Positions 1-5,765 of a DNA stretch of 10,068 bases are shown in pieces. The notes under the pieces are model-generated. The model made no database searches. It worked only from the letters and a program-made list of their open reading frames with translations, and was not told where the DNA came from. Both the position numbers and the translations under genes were made by a program. Origin of the DNA: an uncultured Campylobacter sp. (GTDB lineage: Bacteria; Actinomycetota; Actinomycetes; Mycobacteriales; Mycobacteriaceae); the NCBI GenBank assembly GCA_943913625.1, contig CALTYW010000085.1, forward strand, positions 1 through 10,068, given 5' to 3'. The stretch's first letter is position 1. Every line of letters starts with the position of its first letter.

Positions 1-1
1 G

Positions 2-361
2 GACCGCCTGGACAAGCCGGGCGGCGGCCTTTCCGGTGGTCAGCAGCAGCGTCTCTGCATTGCCCGCGCTATTGCGGTGCGCCCCGAGGTGCTCCTCATG
101 GACGAGCCCTGCTCGGCGCTCGACCCGATCTCGACTCTGGCCGTGGAGGACCTCATCCACGAGCTGAAGGACGACTACACCATCGTCATCGTGACCCACA
201 ACATGCAGCAGGCTGCGCGTGTGTCCGACAAGACCGCGTTCTTCTCTCTCGAGGCCACCGGTAAGCCGGGCCACCTCGTGGAGTTCGCGGACACCACCAC
301 CATCTTCGAGAACCCGGGCCAGAAGGAAACCGAGGACTACATCTCCGGCCGCTTCGGCTAA
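2..361 (+). CDS. pstB: Phosphate ABC transporter ATP-binding protein PstB (3' part only)
   Basis: This is the C-terminal 119 residues of the ATPase that powers the PstSCAB high-affinity phosphate importer at the inner face of the membrane. The start, Walker A and Q-loop lie before the window. Visible in order are the ABC signature LSGGQQQR near the left edge, a Walker B EVLLMDEP followed by the D-loop SALDP, and the H-loop histidine in IVTHNMQQAARVSD. The PstB-typical tail has an F-F-L-E linker, the E-F-A-D-T-T-I-F-E-N-P element and the ending DYISGRFG before TAA. The reading frame is open to the left edge, so only truncation by the window is involved. PstB is separated from other ABC ATPases by the LSGGQQQR and VTHNMQQA motifs and by the neighbouring convergent phoU. 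Expression is normally induced by phosphate limitation, but the promoter is not in view. Confidence 0.96.
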   Translation, partial: DRLDKPGGGLSGGQQQRLCIARAIAVRPEVLLMDEPCSALDPISTLAVEDLIHELKDDYTIVIVTHNMQQAARVSDKTAFFSLEATGKPGHLVEFADTTTIFENPGQKETEDYISGRFG

Positions 362-388
362 GGAGCTTTTGCTTCTCGACGATCACTT

Positions 389-439
389 CCAGCCAATGCC
401 CGTCCGGTCCCGCACCGGGCGGGCATTGCCCGTTGCTGG
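389..439. terminator. Stem-loop between convergent pstB and phoU, probable bidirectional terminator
   Basis: A 14-bp stem pairs 395-408 with 414-427 around the 5-nt loop CCCGC, with a single T/G mispair. An outer CCAGC (389-393) / GCTGG (435-439) pairing can lengthen it. It sits exactly between the stops of pstB (+) and phoU (-) and fills most of that gap, as expected for a terminator shared by convergent genes. Neither strand shows a clear T-run after the stem, so the termination role is inferred from position and stability. Confidence 0.65.
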
Positions 440-449
440 GAGCCCGTAG

Positions 450-1175
450 CTACCGGCGGAAACGCCGCTCGATCTCGGCAAACTTCTCGCTCGGGTCGAA
501 GTCCGGCTCGTCGCGCTGGCGCACGTACGCGTCCGGGTTCATGCCGGTGACCTGGAACACCAGGCGCGCGCCGACTGACACGCAGCGGTCGGCGTAGCGC
601 TCGAAGTAGCGCACCAACATGGCCAAGTCCACGGCTTCGCGCGTGGTGTACTCCCACTCCCGGTCGGCGACTAAGTTGGTCAGGTACGCCTTCAAGTCGT
701 CGATGCCTTCGTCGAGGTTGTGCAGCTCAATCGCGGCATCCGGGTCTGGCTCCTCGATGAGCCCACGCATGGTCAGGCCCATTTCTACCGTCAGCCGCGC
801 CATTTCTTCGACGAAGCCGTGCAGCGGCGGCGGGTACACGGACGCTGGGTGGCGCTGGCGGGAAAGCAGCGCGATGTTGCGCGACAACGACCCCATCCGG
901 TTGAGATGCTCCATGATGTAGATCGAGCTGACAATCTCGCGCAACTCGGAGGCCACCGGGTTCTGTAGCGCAAGCAACCGCATGCTGCGGTCCTCACAGC
1001 GCTCCCGGATCTCGGCGAGCGAGTCGTGCTCGGTGAGCGCCTCCTCCGCGTCTTCCAGCGACTGCTCCAACAGGGCGGCCGTGGCGTGGGACATCACGGA
1101 TTGCGCCGTGTCGCACATCAGCATCAGGTCCGCGTTAGCGGCCTCGAGGAACTCGCGGTAAGCGGCGCGCAACAT
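450..1175 (-). CDS. phoU: Phosphate signalling/transport regulator PhoU
   Basis: This is a 241-residue all-helical protein of the usual PhoU length, made of two three-helix-bundle repeats. PhoU proteins connect the Pst transporter to a phosphate-sensing histidine kinase and restrain phosphate uptake when phosphate is plentiful. The sequence opens R-x-x-Y-x-x-x-L, has the conserved L-L-A-L-Q-x-P-V-A-x-x-L-R segment around residues 68-80, and repeats that architecture in the second half. The E(D)xxxD metal motif is present in the second repeat (E192-R-Y-A-D196) with a partner D155-E-G-I-D159. The equivalent place in repeat one reads N92-R-M-G-S96 and lacks both acids. The ATG at 1175 follows the dusB stop by 3 nt and has only a weak GGCGG upstream, which suggests translation coupled to dusB. 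It converges with pstB. A corynebacterial partner kinase would be PhoS (PhoSR system); that is inference from the family. Confidence 0.94.
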   Translation of the reverse strand: MLRAAYREFLEAANADLMLMCDTAQSVMSHATAALLEQSLEDAEEALTEHDSLAEIRERCEDRSMRLLALQNPVASELREIVSSIYIMEHLNRMGSLSRNIALLSRQRHPASVYPPPLHGFVEEMARLTVEMGLTMRGLIEEPDPDAAIELHNLDEGIDDLKAYLTNLVADREWEYTTREAVDLAMLVRYFERYADRCVSVGARLVFQVTGMNPDAYVRQRDEPDFDPSEKFAEIERRFRR

Positions 1176-1178
1176 GGC

Positions 1179-2348
1179 TTAGCCGCCGTTGTTCTCGATC
1201 TCGGCGCCTTCCGGCACGGTGTCATCCTCCGGGTCGTCGAGCCAGCCTTCCGGCAGCGCAAGCTTTGAAGAGGATCCTTGCCGCCCGCGCGCGTCGTCCG
1301 CGTGCTGGGCGCGTTCCGTTGAGTCGGCGATCGGCGCGAGGCGTTCGCGCAGTTCGCTTAACGACGACACCTGGGCCAACCCCTTCCTAAATTCCCCTCC
1401 CACGGGGAACCCACGCAAATACCAGCCGGTGTGTTTGCGGATGTCGCGGCAGGCGTGGTCCTCGCCGTCGTGAAGCGCGAGCAGCTCCGCGTGGCGGTAG
1501 ATGATGCGCGCGACCTCGCCGAGCGTGGGTTCTTCGGGGATCTCCTCGCCGCGCAGCTGCGCGCCGAGCTGCGCGAACAGCCACGGCCGGCCGAGGCAGC
1601 CGCGTCCGACCTCGACGCCGTGGCAGCCGGTGCGTTCCATCATGCGGGTGGCGTCGTCGGCGGCGAAGATGTCTCCGTTGCCGATCACAGGCACGCCGGT
1701 GCCGTCCATATGCTCGACCAGGTTCGCAATCTCATCCCAGCGCGCGTCGCCGGAGTAGCGCTGGGCGCCGGTGCGGGCGTGCAGGGCCACTGCAGCGGCA
1801 CCTTCCTCGGCGGCGATGCGGCCGGCATCGAGGTGGGTGAAGTGATCGTCGTCAAGCCCGATGCGAAATTTCACGGTGATGGGAACGCCAGATCCCTCGG
1901 CCGCGCGCACGGCCGCCGAGACGATGTTGCGGTACAGGCCGCGCTTGTAGGGGATGGCGCAGCCGCCGCCCTTGCGTGTCACCTTCGGGACCGGGCAGCC
2001 GAAGTTCATGTCCACGTGGTCCGCGATGTCTTCTTCCACGATCATGCGGACGGCCTCGTACGTGAATTTCGGATCCACGGTGTAGAGCTGCATGCTACGC
2101 GGGGTCTCCACGTCCGCGAAGGTGGTCATGTGCATAGTCTTCGCGTTGCGCGCCACCATGGCGCGGGCAGTGATCATCTCGCAGATGTACAGGCCCGAGG
2201 CAGTGCCGGTCAGTTCCTGCTCAATTTCACGGCAGAGCACGCGGAACGGCATGTTGGTCACACCCGCCATCGGCGCCAGGATGACGGGGGAATCCAGGTG
2301 GATCCCCCCGATCGTGAGGGCCGGTTGCGTGGCGGTGGTTGCGGTCAT
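1179..2348 (-). CDS. dusB: tRNA-dihydrouridine synthase, DusB family
   Basis: This FMN enzyme reduces uridines to dihydrouridine in the D-loop of tRNAs, using NADPH. The chosen start gives 389 residues. The N-terminal TIM-barrel opens with SPVILAPMAGVTNMPFR, which forms the FMN site. The family motif MNFGCPVPKVTRKGGG carries the catalytic proton donor, Cys118. Further on are the FMN-phosphate elements VIGNGDIF and GVEVGRGCLGRPWLF, then the C-terminal helical tRNA-binding domain containing HTGWYLRGFP. The acidic low-complexity tail is unremarkable. I chose the ATG at 2348 because the following TATTATQPAL-IGGIHLDSP fits the usual short DusB N-terminus. The ATG at 2357 (MAAM) is an equally possible start. 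An open frame to a TTG at 2444 exists but has no ribosome-binding site and encodes non-family sequence. phoU follows after 3 nt, so dusB and phoU are probably co-transcribed. Confidence 0.93.
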   Translation of the reverse strand: MTATTATQPALTIGGIHLDSPVILAPMAGVTNMPFRVLCREIEQELTGTASGLYICEMITARAMVARNAKTMHMTTFADVETPRSMQLYTVDPKFTYEAVRMIVEEDIADHVDMNFGCPVPKVTRKGGGCAIPYKRGLYRNIVSAAVRAAEGSGVPITVKFRIGLDDDHFTHLDAGRIAAEEGAAAVALHARTGAQRYSGDARWDEIANLVEHMDGTGVPVIGNGDIFAADDATRMMERTGCHGVEVGRGCLGRPWLFAQLGAQLRGEEIPEEPTLGEVARIIYRHAELLALHDGEDHACRDIRKHTGWYLRGFPVGGEFRKGLAQVSSLSELRERLAPIADSTERAQHADDARGRQGSSSKLALPEGWLDDPEDDTVPEGAEIENNGG

Positions 2349-2389
2349 GGCAGCCATTGTCCCCGCAGGTCGTTGCTCCTGTCCAATCA

Positions 2390-2406
2390 CCGGCCCAATC
2401 GGCCGG
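2390..2406. other. Short GC hairpin in the dusB leader
   Basis: CCGGCC (2390-2395) and GGCCGG (2401-2406) form a perfect 6-bp stem with a 5-nt loop, 42 nt upstream of the chosen dusB start. If dusB is transcribed from the dusB/CoA-transferase intergenic region, this would lie in its 5' leader. Such stems arise by chance in GC-rich DNA, and no function is claimed. Confidence 0.3.
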
Positions 2407-2456
2407 GCTACGCCCGTTCGGGGGTGGAGCCATCGCATTTTCAAAAATCCGTGCAG

Positions 2457-2472
2457 TGAGCGCTAGGTCACA
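2457..2472. promoter_or_regulatory. GlxR (CRP-type) operator-like palindrome upstream of the CoA-transferase gene
   Basis: The 16-mer TGAGCGCTAGGTCACA fits the corynebacterial GlxR consensus TGTGA-NN-TA-NN-TCACA. The right half is perfect (5/5), the central TA is present, and the left half matches 3/5. GlxR is the cAMP-responsive global regulator that controls much of carbon and acetate metabolism in Corynebacterium. The site ends one base before the proposed -10 box (2474-2479), so binding there would be expected to block the polymerase. It could also serve the divergent dusB gene. The call is a consensus match by eye. Confidence 0.5.
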
Positions 2473-2473
2473 A

Positions 2474-2479
2474 TACAGT
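2474..2479 (+). promoter_or_regulatory. Candidate -10 box for the CoA-transferase gene
   Basis: TACAGT fits the corynebacterial TAnanT -10 pattern. It predicts a transcript start near 2486 and a leader of about 32 nt ending in a good Shine-Dalgarno (AAAGGAAG, 2503-2510). The -35 region (around 2451-2456, GTGCAG) is a poor match, as is common in this genus. An overlapping TATTGT on the opposite strand (2475-2470) is a possible divergent -10 for dusB. Confidence 0.45.
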
Positions 2480-2517
2480 GGTGGCTGTTACGTGCCCGAA
2501 CGAAAGGAAGCGACACA

Positions 2518-3972
2518 ATGAGCGAGCGTATCGCCAACGCCAAGCTGGCGGACAAGGTTATGACCGCCGACGAGGCAGTGCAGTTTGTCAACCACGGCGA
2601 CAAGGTCGGTATCTCCGGCTTCACCGGCGCCGGCTACCCGAAGGCCATGCCCACCGCCATCGCAGAAAAGGCGAAGGCCGCCCATGAGAAGGGCCAGGAT
2701 TACTCCATCGACCTGTTCACCGGTGCATCCACCGCCCCGGAGTGCGACGGCGTCCTGGCCGAAGCTAACGCGCTGCGCTACCGCATGCCGTACCAGTCCG
2801 ACCCGCAGATGCGTAACGCCATCAACGCGGGTTCCATGAAGTTCCAGGACATCCACCTTTCCCACTCCGGCATGATGGTGGAGCAGGGCTTCTTCGGAGA
2901 CATCGACGTCGCCATCGTCGAAGCCGTGCGCATCACCGAAGAGGGCAACATCGTCCCGTCGTCCTCCGTGGGTAACTCGGTGGAGTTCCTCAACGCCGCC
3001 AAGAAGATCATCATCGAGGTCAACGAGTGGCAGTCCCTCGAGCTCGAGGGCATGCACGACATCTGGACCGTGCCGGCGCTGCCGAACCGCATCCCGATTC
3101 CGATCACCAAGGCCGGCGACCGCATCGGCACCACCTACATCGAGATCGACCCGGACAAGGTCGTCGCCGTGATCAAGACGGACGAGCCGGACCGCAACGC
3201 GCCGTTCAAGGCGCCGGACGAGGTGTCCGAGCAGATCGCCGGCAACTTCCTCGACTTCCTGGAGAACGAGGTCAAGGCCGGCCGCCTGGCATACGACGGC
3301 TACGTCATGCAGTCCGGCGTGGGCAACGTGCCGAACGCCGTGATGGCGGGCCTGATGGACTCCAAGTTTGAGAAGATCGAGGCCTACACCGAGGTGATCC
3401 AGGACGGCATGGTCGACCTGATCGACGCAGGCAAGATGACCGTCGCCTCCGCCACCTCCTTCTCCCTGTCGCCCGAGTACGCGGAGAAGATGAACGAGGA
3501 AGCGTCCCGCTACCGCGAGAGCATCATCCTGCGCCCGCAGACCATCTCCAACCACCCGGAGGTCATCCGCCGCACGGGCCTGATCGCCTCCAACGGCATG
3601 ATCGAGGCGGACATCTACGGCTCCGGCGACTTCACCCGCAACGCCTACATCTCCTCCTTCATCTCCCCGTCGATTGCGAAGGACGGCGCAATCTCCGCGA
3701 TCGTGCCGATGGTCTCCCACGTCGACCACACCGAGCACGACGCGATGGTGTTCATCACCGAGTACGGCGTGGCCGACCTGCGTGGCCTGGCTCCGCGCGA
3801 CCGCGTGGCCAAGATGATCTCCATCGCCCACCCGACCTACCGCCCGCTGCTTGAGGAGTACGTGGAGCTCGCCTCCAAGTGCAAGTACCAGCAGACCCCG
3901 CACAACCTGGAGCACGCCTTCGACTTCCACCGTCGAATCGAGGCGACCGGCACCATGGCGAAGGGCGACTAA
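2518..3972 (+). CDS. cat: Succinyl-CoA:acetate CoA-transferase (acetyl-CoA hydrolase/transferase family)
   Basis: This 484-residue cytosolic enzyme belongs to the family I CoA-transferases (Cat1/AarC/ScpC-like). It moves CoA between succinyl-CoA, acetyl-CoA and short acids such as acetate or propionate, giving an ATP-free route for acetate activation or release. Visible are the N-terminal glycine-rich GISGFTGAGYPK (about 31-42), SHSGMMVEQGFFGDIDVAIVEA, the GVGNVPNAV loop starting at residue 267, and the C-terminal EYGVADLRGLAPRDR. The catalytic glutamate that forms the glutamyl-CoA thioester should be Glu292 in Y-T-E-V-I-Q-D-G. The ATG has a strong Shine-Dalgarno (AAAGGAAG) 7 nt upstream. The gene stands alone, between a divergent dusB and its own terminator. 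In C. glutamicum the orthologue beside dusB/phoU is called cat or actA; the symbol is assigned from that memory. Acyl specificity cannot be read from sequence alone. Confidence 0.92.
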   Translation: MSERIANAKLADKVMTADEAVQFVNHGDKVGISGFTGAGYPKAMPTAIAEKAKAAHEKGQDYSIDLFTGASTAPECDGVLAEANALRYRMPYQSDPQMRNAINAGSMKFQDIHLSHSGMMVEQGFFGDIDVAIVEAVRITEEGNIVPSSSVGNSVEFLNAAKKIIIEVNEWQSLELEGMHDIWTVPALPNRIPIPITKAGDRIGTTYIEIDPDKVVAVIKTDEPDRNAPFKAPDEVSEQIAGNFLDFLENEVKAGRLAYDGYVMQSGVGNVPNAVMAGLMDSKFEKIEAYTEVIQDGMVDLIDAGKMTVASATSFSLSPEYAEKMNEEASRYRESIILRPQTISNHPEVIRRTGLIASNGMIEADIYGSGDFTRNAYISSFISPSIAKDGAISAIVPMVSHVDHTEHDAMVFITEYGVADLRGLAPRDRVAKMISIAHPTYRPLLEEYVELASKCKYQQTPHNLEHAFDFHRRIEATGTMAKGD

Positions 3973-3988
3973 TCGTCTTCTGCCTTGG

Positions 3989-4030
3989 AGCCCCGGGCGC
4001 CGCCGTTGTGGCGGTTGGCCCGGGGCTTTT
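3989..4030 (+). terminator. Rho-independent terminator of the CoA-transferase gene
   Basis: A perfect 10-bp stem pairs AGCCCCGGGC (3989-3998) with GCCCGGGGCT (4018-4027). It is topped by an inner CCGCC/GGCGG stem (4000-4004 with 4010-4014) and a 5-nt loop, and ends in TTTT at 4027-4030. It begins 17 nt after the TAA stop. Confidence 0.9.
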
Positions 4031-4031
4031 G

Positions 4032-4068
4032 CCGTGGGGCCTGGATTTCCGTGGGGCTTCCGTGGGGC
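4032..4068 (+). repeat. Three direct copies of CCGTGGGGC
   Basis: Identical 9-mers lie at 4032-4040, 4049-4057 and 4060-4068. The last two are extended to TTCCGTGGGGC. They lie immediately after the terminator and before the larger repeat cluster. No gene is seen here. They look like local slippage or duplication and have no evident function. Confidence 0.7.
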
Positions 4069-4070
4069 CT

Positions 4071-4127
4071 AGATGCGAACTCCAGGGTGCGAACTCCGTA
4101 GATGCGAACTCTAGGATGCAAATCCGT
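4071..4127 (+). repeat. Two tandem copies of a 28-29 nt intergenic module
   Basis: Copy 1 is 4071-4099 (29 nt) and copy 2 is 4100-4127 (28 nt). Each consists of AGATGCGAACTC followed by a C or T, then AGG-R-TGC-R-AA and a CCGT end. Within each copy the two halves resemble each other, so the unit is itself built from a core of about 11 nt, GATGCGAACTC. The copies differ at a few positions and by one base in length. There are no spacers and no protein-coding signal in the short frames across them. Confidence 0.85.
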
Positions 4128-4200
4128 CGAGTAACCGCAGCTTAGAATCGGTTTTTGGGGGCAAGTCACTCGGCCGATTCGCATCCTAGAGTTCGCATCT
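4100..4200. repeat. Long inverted repeat, 25-nt arms extendable to about 33 nt, between convergent genes
   Basis: Positions 4100-4124 are the reverse complement of 4176-4200 at 24 of 25 positions. The one exception (A4120 opposite C4180) becomes a G-U wobble in RNA from the minus strand. Pairing can continue inward past one C/C mismatch through G4126-C4174, a T/G pair and CGAGT (4128-4132) with ACTCG (4168-4172). The 35-nt loop could form a small AACCG/CGGTT hairpin. The right arm is thus a third, inverted copy of the module at 4071-4127. The structure lies 48 nt beyond the cydC stop, so it may end or stabilise the cyd transcript, but no T-run follows it on either strand. A defunct small mobile repeat is the alternative; I see no flanking target duplication. 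Confidence 0.88.
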
Positions 4201-4247
4201 TCGATGGAGGACGGGCGGACGGGCGGACCGGGGCGTTGGAACTCCCG

Positions 4248-5765
4248 CTACGGCGCCGGGAACACCTCCACGCCGACGGGGCCATCGGTGTGGGTGACGA
4301 CGATGACGGTGCGGTCGGCCTTCGCGCCGGGCAGTGGTTCCGTCAGCAGCATCTGCATCACGTCCCGGGCGGAGTCAGGGGAGAGGTGCTCGGTTGGTTC
4401 GTCGAGCAGCAGCACCTCCGCGTCGGAGACCAAGGCCCGGGCCAGCAGCAGGCGCCGGCGTTGGCCGGAGGAGAGGGAGGCGGCGCCGTCGGCAAGCATC
4501 AGCTCGAGCCCGAACTCGAATCCGACGGCGTCGAGAACGTCCTGCAGGAGGGGATCGTCAGCAGAGGGGGCCGCCACCAGAAGGTTTTCGCGCACGGTGG
4601 TGGAGAACACCCAGGCATCCTCCTGGAACAGGCGGGCGCCGGCCGGGCGGGTGACGGAACCGGATGCGGGGGCGACCAAGCCAGCCACCGTCATGAGCAT
4701 CTGCGTCTTGCCGCAGCCGGACGGCCCGCGCACCACCATGCGCCCGCCGGCGGGGATGTCGAAATTCCACACCGTGTCGCCGTGGACGGTGTGCAGGTCC
4801 CGCGCCGCCACGGCGCGGGTGTCATCGCGCGCCGGCTCTGCGGGGGCGGGACGGGAGGCGACCTCTCGCAGGCGGGCCGAAGAGCGGCGCGCCTGGTCGA
4901 GGTGCACCGCGGCGGCGCCGAGGGGCCCGTGCGCTTCGAACGCGGCGAGCGGCAGCATGACCAGCATGCCCAGCCACACGGGGCTGCCCGAATAGAACGT
5001 CACGGCGACCCAGGTCACCGCGATGGCTGTGAGACCCGTGGCCCAGGCTTGCACACCGGCCGCCAAGGCTTCGGGGCGCTTCGATGCGACCCACGCGTGG
5101 CTGGCCCGCGCAGACGCGTCGGCGGCGCGGGCGATGCGCTCAGCGCCGAGCCCGGCGGCGGTGAACTCCACGCGGTCGTGCAGCACCGCATCCAGCTCCG
5201 CGACGAACGCGTTTTCCGCCTCCACAACCTGGGAGGACCGGGCGCTGCGCACCGCCAACGCCGGCACCAGAAACCCGGTGAGTGCGAAGCCGCCCGCCAT
5301 GGCCGCAGCGGCCAGCGGGTGCAATACAAGCGCGGCAACGAGCGCTACCACGCTGAGCACCACCGCAACTCCGGCCGGCACAATGCAGCGCACAATCACG
5401 TCGGTCACGCGCTCCGTGTCGGCTACCAGCATGGCTTGGGCTTCGCCACGGGTGGCGCCGGAGCGGGTTTGGGCGTCGTAAAGCTTGGCGCGCAGTGTGG
5501 TCAGCGAGGATAGCGCGAGCTTGTGGGAGACCAGCCGGTCGAGGTAGCGGAACACCGCGCGCGAGATGCCCAGGGCGCGCACGGCGGTCACCGCGATGGA
5601 AAGTTCGAGCACCGGCGGCATCTCCCACGCTCGCGTGATCAGCCAGCCGGAGAGCACCGTAAGGCCGAGCGCGGCCAGCAGCGTCACCGAGCCCGCGATG
5701 ATGGGCACGATGAAGTCGCGCCCCCGCACGCCGGCAAGCCGCAGCACGAAACGGATGTCGCTCAC
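4248..5765 (-). CDS. cydC: Cytochrome bd assembly ABC transporter, subunit CydC
   Basis: A 505-residue fused membrane-plus-ATPase half-transporter that pairs with CydD. CydDC is needed to make active cytochrome bd. It has been described as a thiol (cysteine/glutathione) exporter and more recently as a heme transporter. The N-terminal half has the expected six membrane spans and the CydC hallmark SGWLITRAWEMPPVLEL, followed by FRYLDRLVSH. The ATPase half has Walker A GPSGCGKT (347-354), signature LSSGQRRR (from 431), Walker B LLLDEPTEHLSP (D455, E456) and the H-loop VTHTD. I start it at the GTG at 5765, which overlaps the cydD stop as GTGA and has GAGGTGG 7 nt upstream. The longer open frame to 5819 only rereads the cydD end. 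It is the last gene of the operon, with a long inverted repeat downstream. Confidence 0.93.
   Translation of the reverse strand: MSDIRFVLRLAGVRGRDFIVPIIAGSVTLLAALGLTVLSGWLITRAWEMPPVLELSIAVTAVRALGISRAVFRYLDRLVSHKLALSSLTTLRAKLYDAQTRSGATRGEAQAMLVADTERVTDVIVRCIVPAGVAVVLSVVALVAALVLHPLAAAAMAGGFALTGFLVPALAVRSARSSQVVEAENAFVAELDAVLHDRVEFTAAGLGAERIARAADASARASHAWVASKRPEALAAGVQAWATGLTAIAVTWVAVTFYSGSPVWLGMLVMLPLAAFEAHGPLGAAAVHLDQARRSSARLREVASRPAPAEPARDDTRAVAARDLHTVHGDTVWNFDIPAGGRMVVRGPSGCGKTQMLMTVAGLVAPASGSVTRPAGARLFQEDAWVFSTTVRENLLVAAPSADDPLLQDVLDAVGFEFGLELMLADGAASLSSGQRRRLLLARALVSDAEVLLLDEPTEHLSPDSARDVMQMLLTEPLPGAKADRTVIVVTHTDGPVGVEVFPAP

Noticed and set aside
361..449. A small gene after pstB: AAGGAG followed by a TTG and 26 sense codons to a TAG
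   Set aside because: The frame runs straight through the stem-loop between pstB and phoU and has no recognisable protein character.
2349..2444. A longer DusB N-terminus starting at the TTG at 2444
   Set aside because: There is no Shine-Dalgarno before it, the extra residues do not resemble Dus proteins, and the stretch overlaps the GC hairpin and probable promoter region.
2488..3930. A 480-codon open frame antisense to the CoA-transferase gene
   Set aside because: It is a GC-bias shadow of a strongly supported gene, rich in Val, Gly, His and Asp, with no ribosome-binding site or domain.
4071..4127. CRISPR-like repeats because the module is 28-29 nt
   Set aside because: The copies are directly adjacent with no spacers, differ from each other, one copy is inverted, and there are no cas genes in view.
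4100..4200. Terminal inverted repeats of a miniature transposon
   Set aside because: No target-site duplication flanks the arms, the whole element is only about 100 bp with 50 bp of it arms, and no transposase is nearby. It was kept only as an alternative for the repeat entry.
4155..5513. A 452-codon plus-strand open frame over the inverted repeat and cydC
   Set aside because: It is antisense to cydC, compositionally biased, and its first codons lie in the repeat arm.
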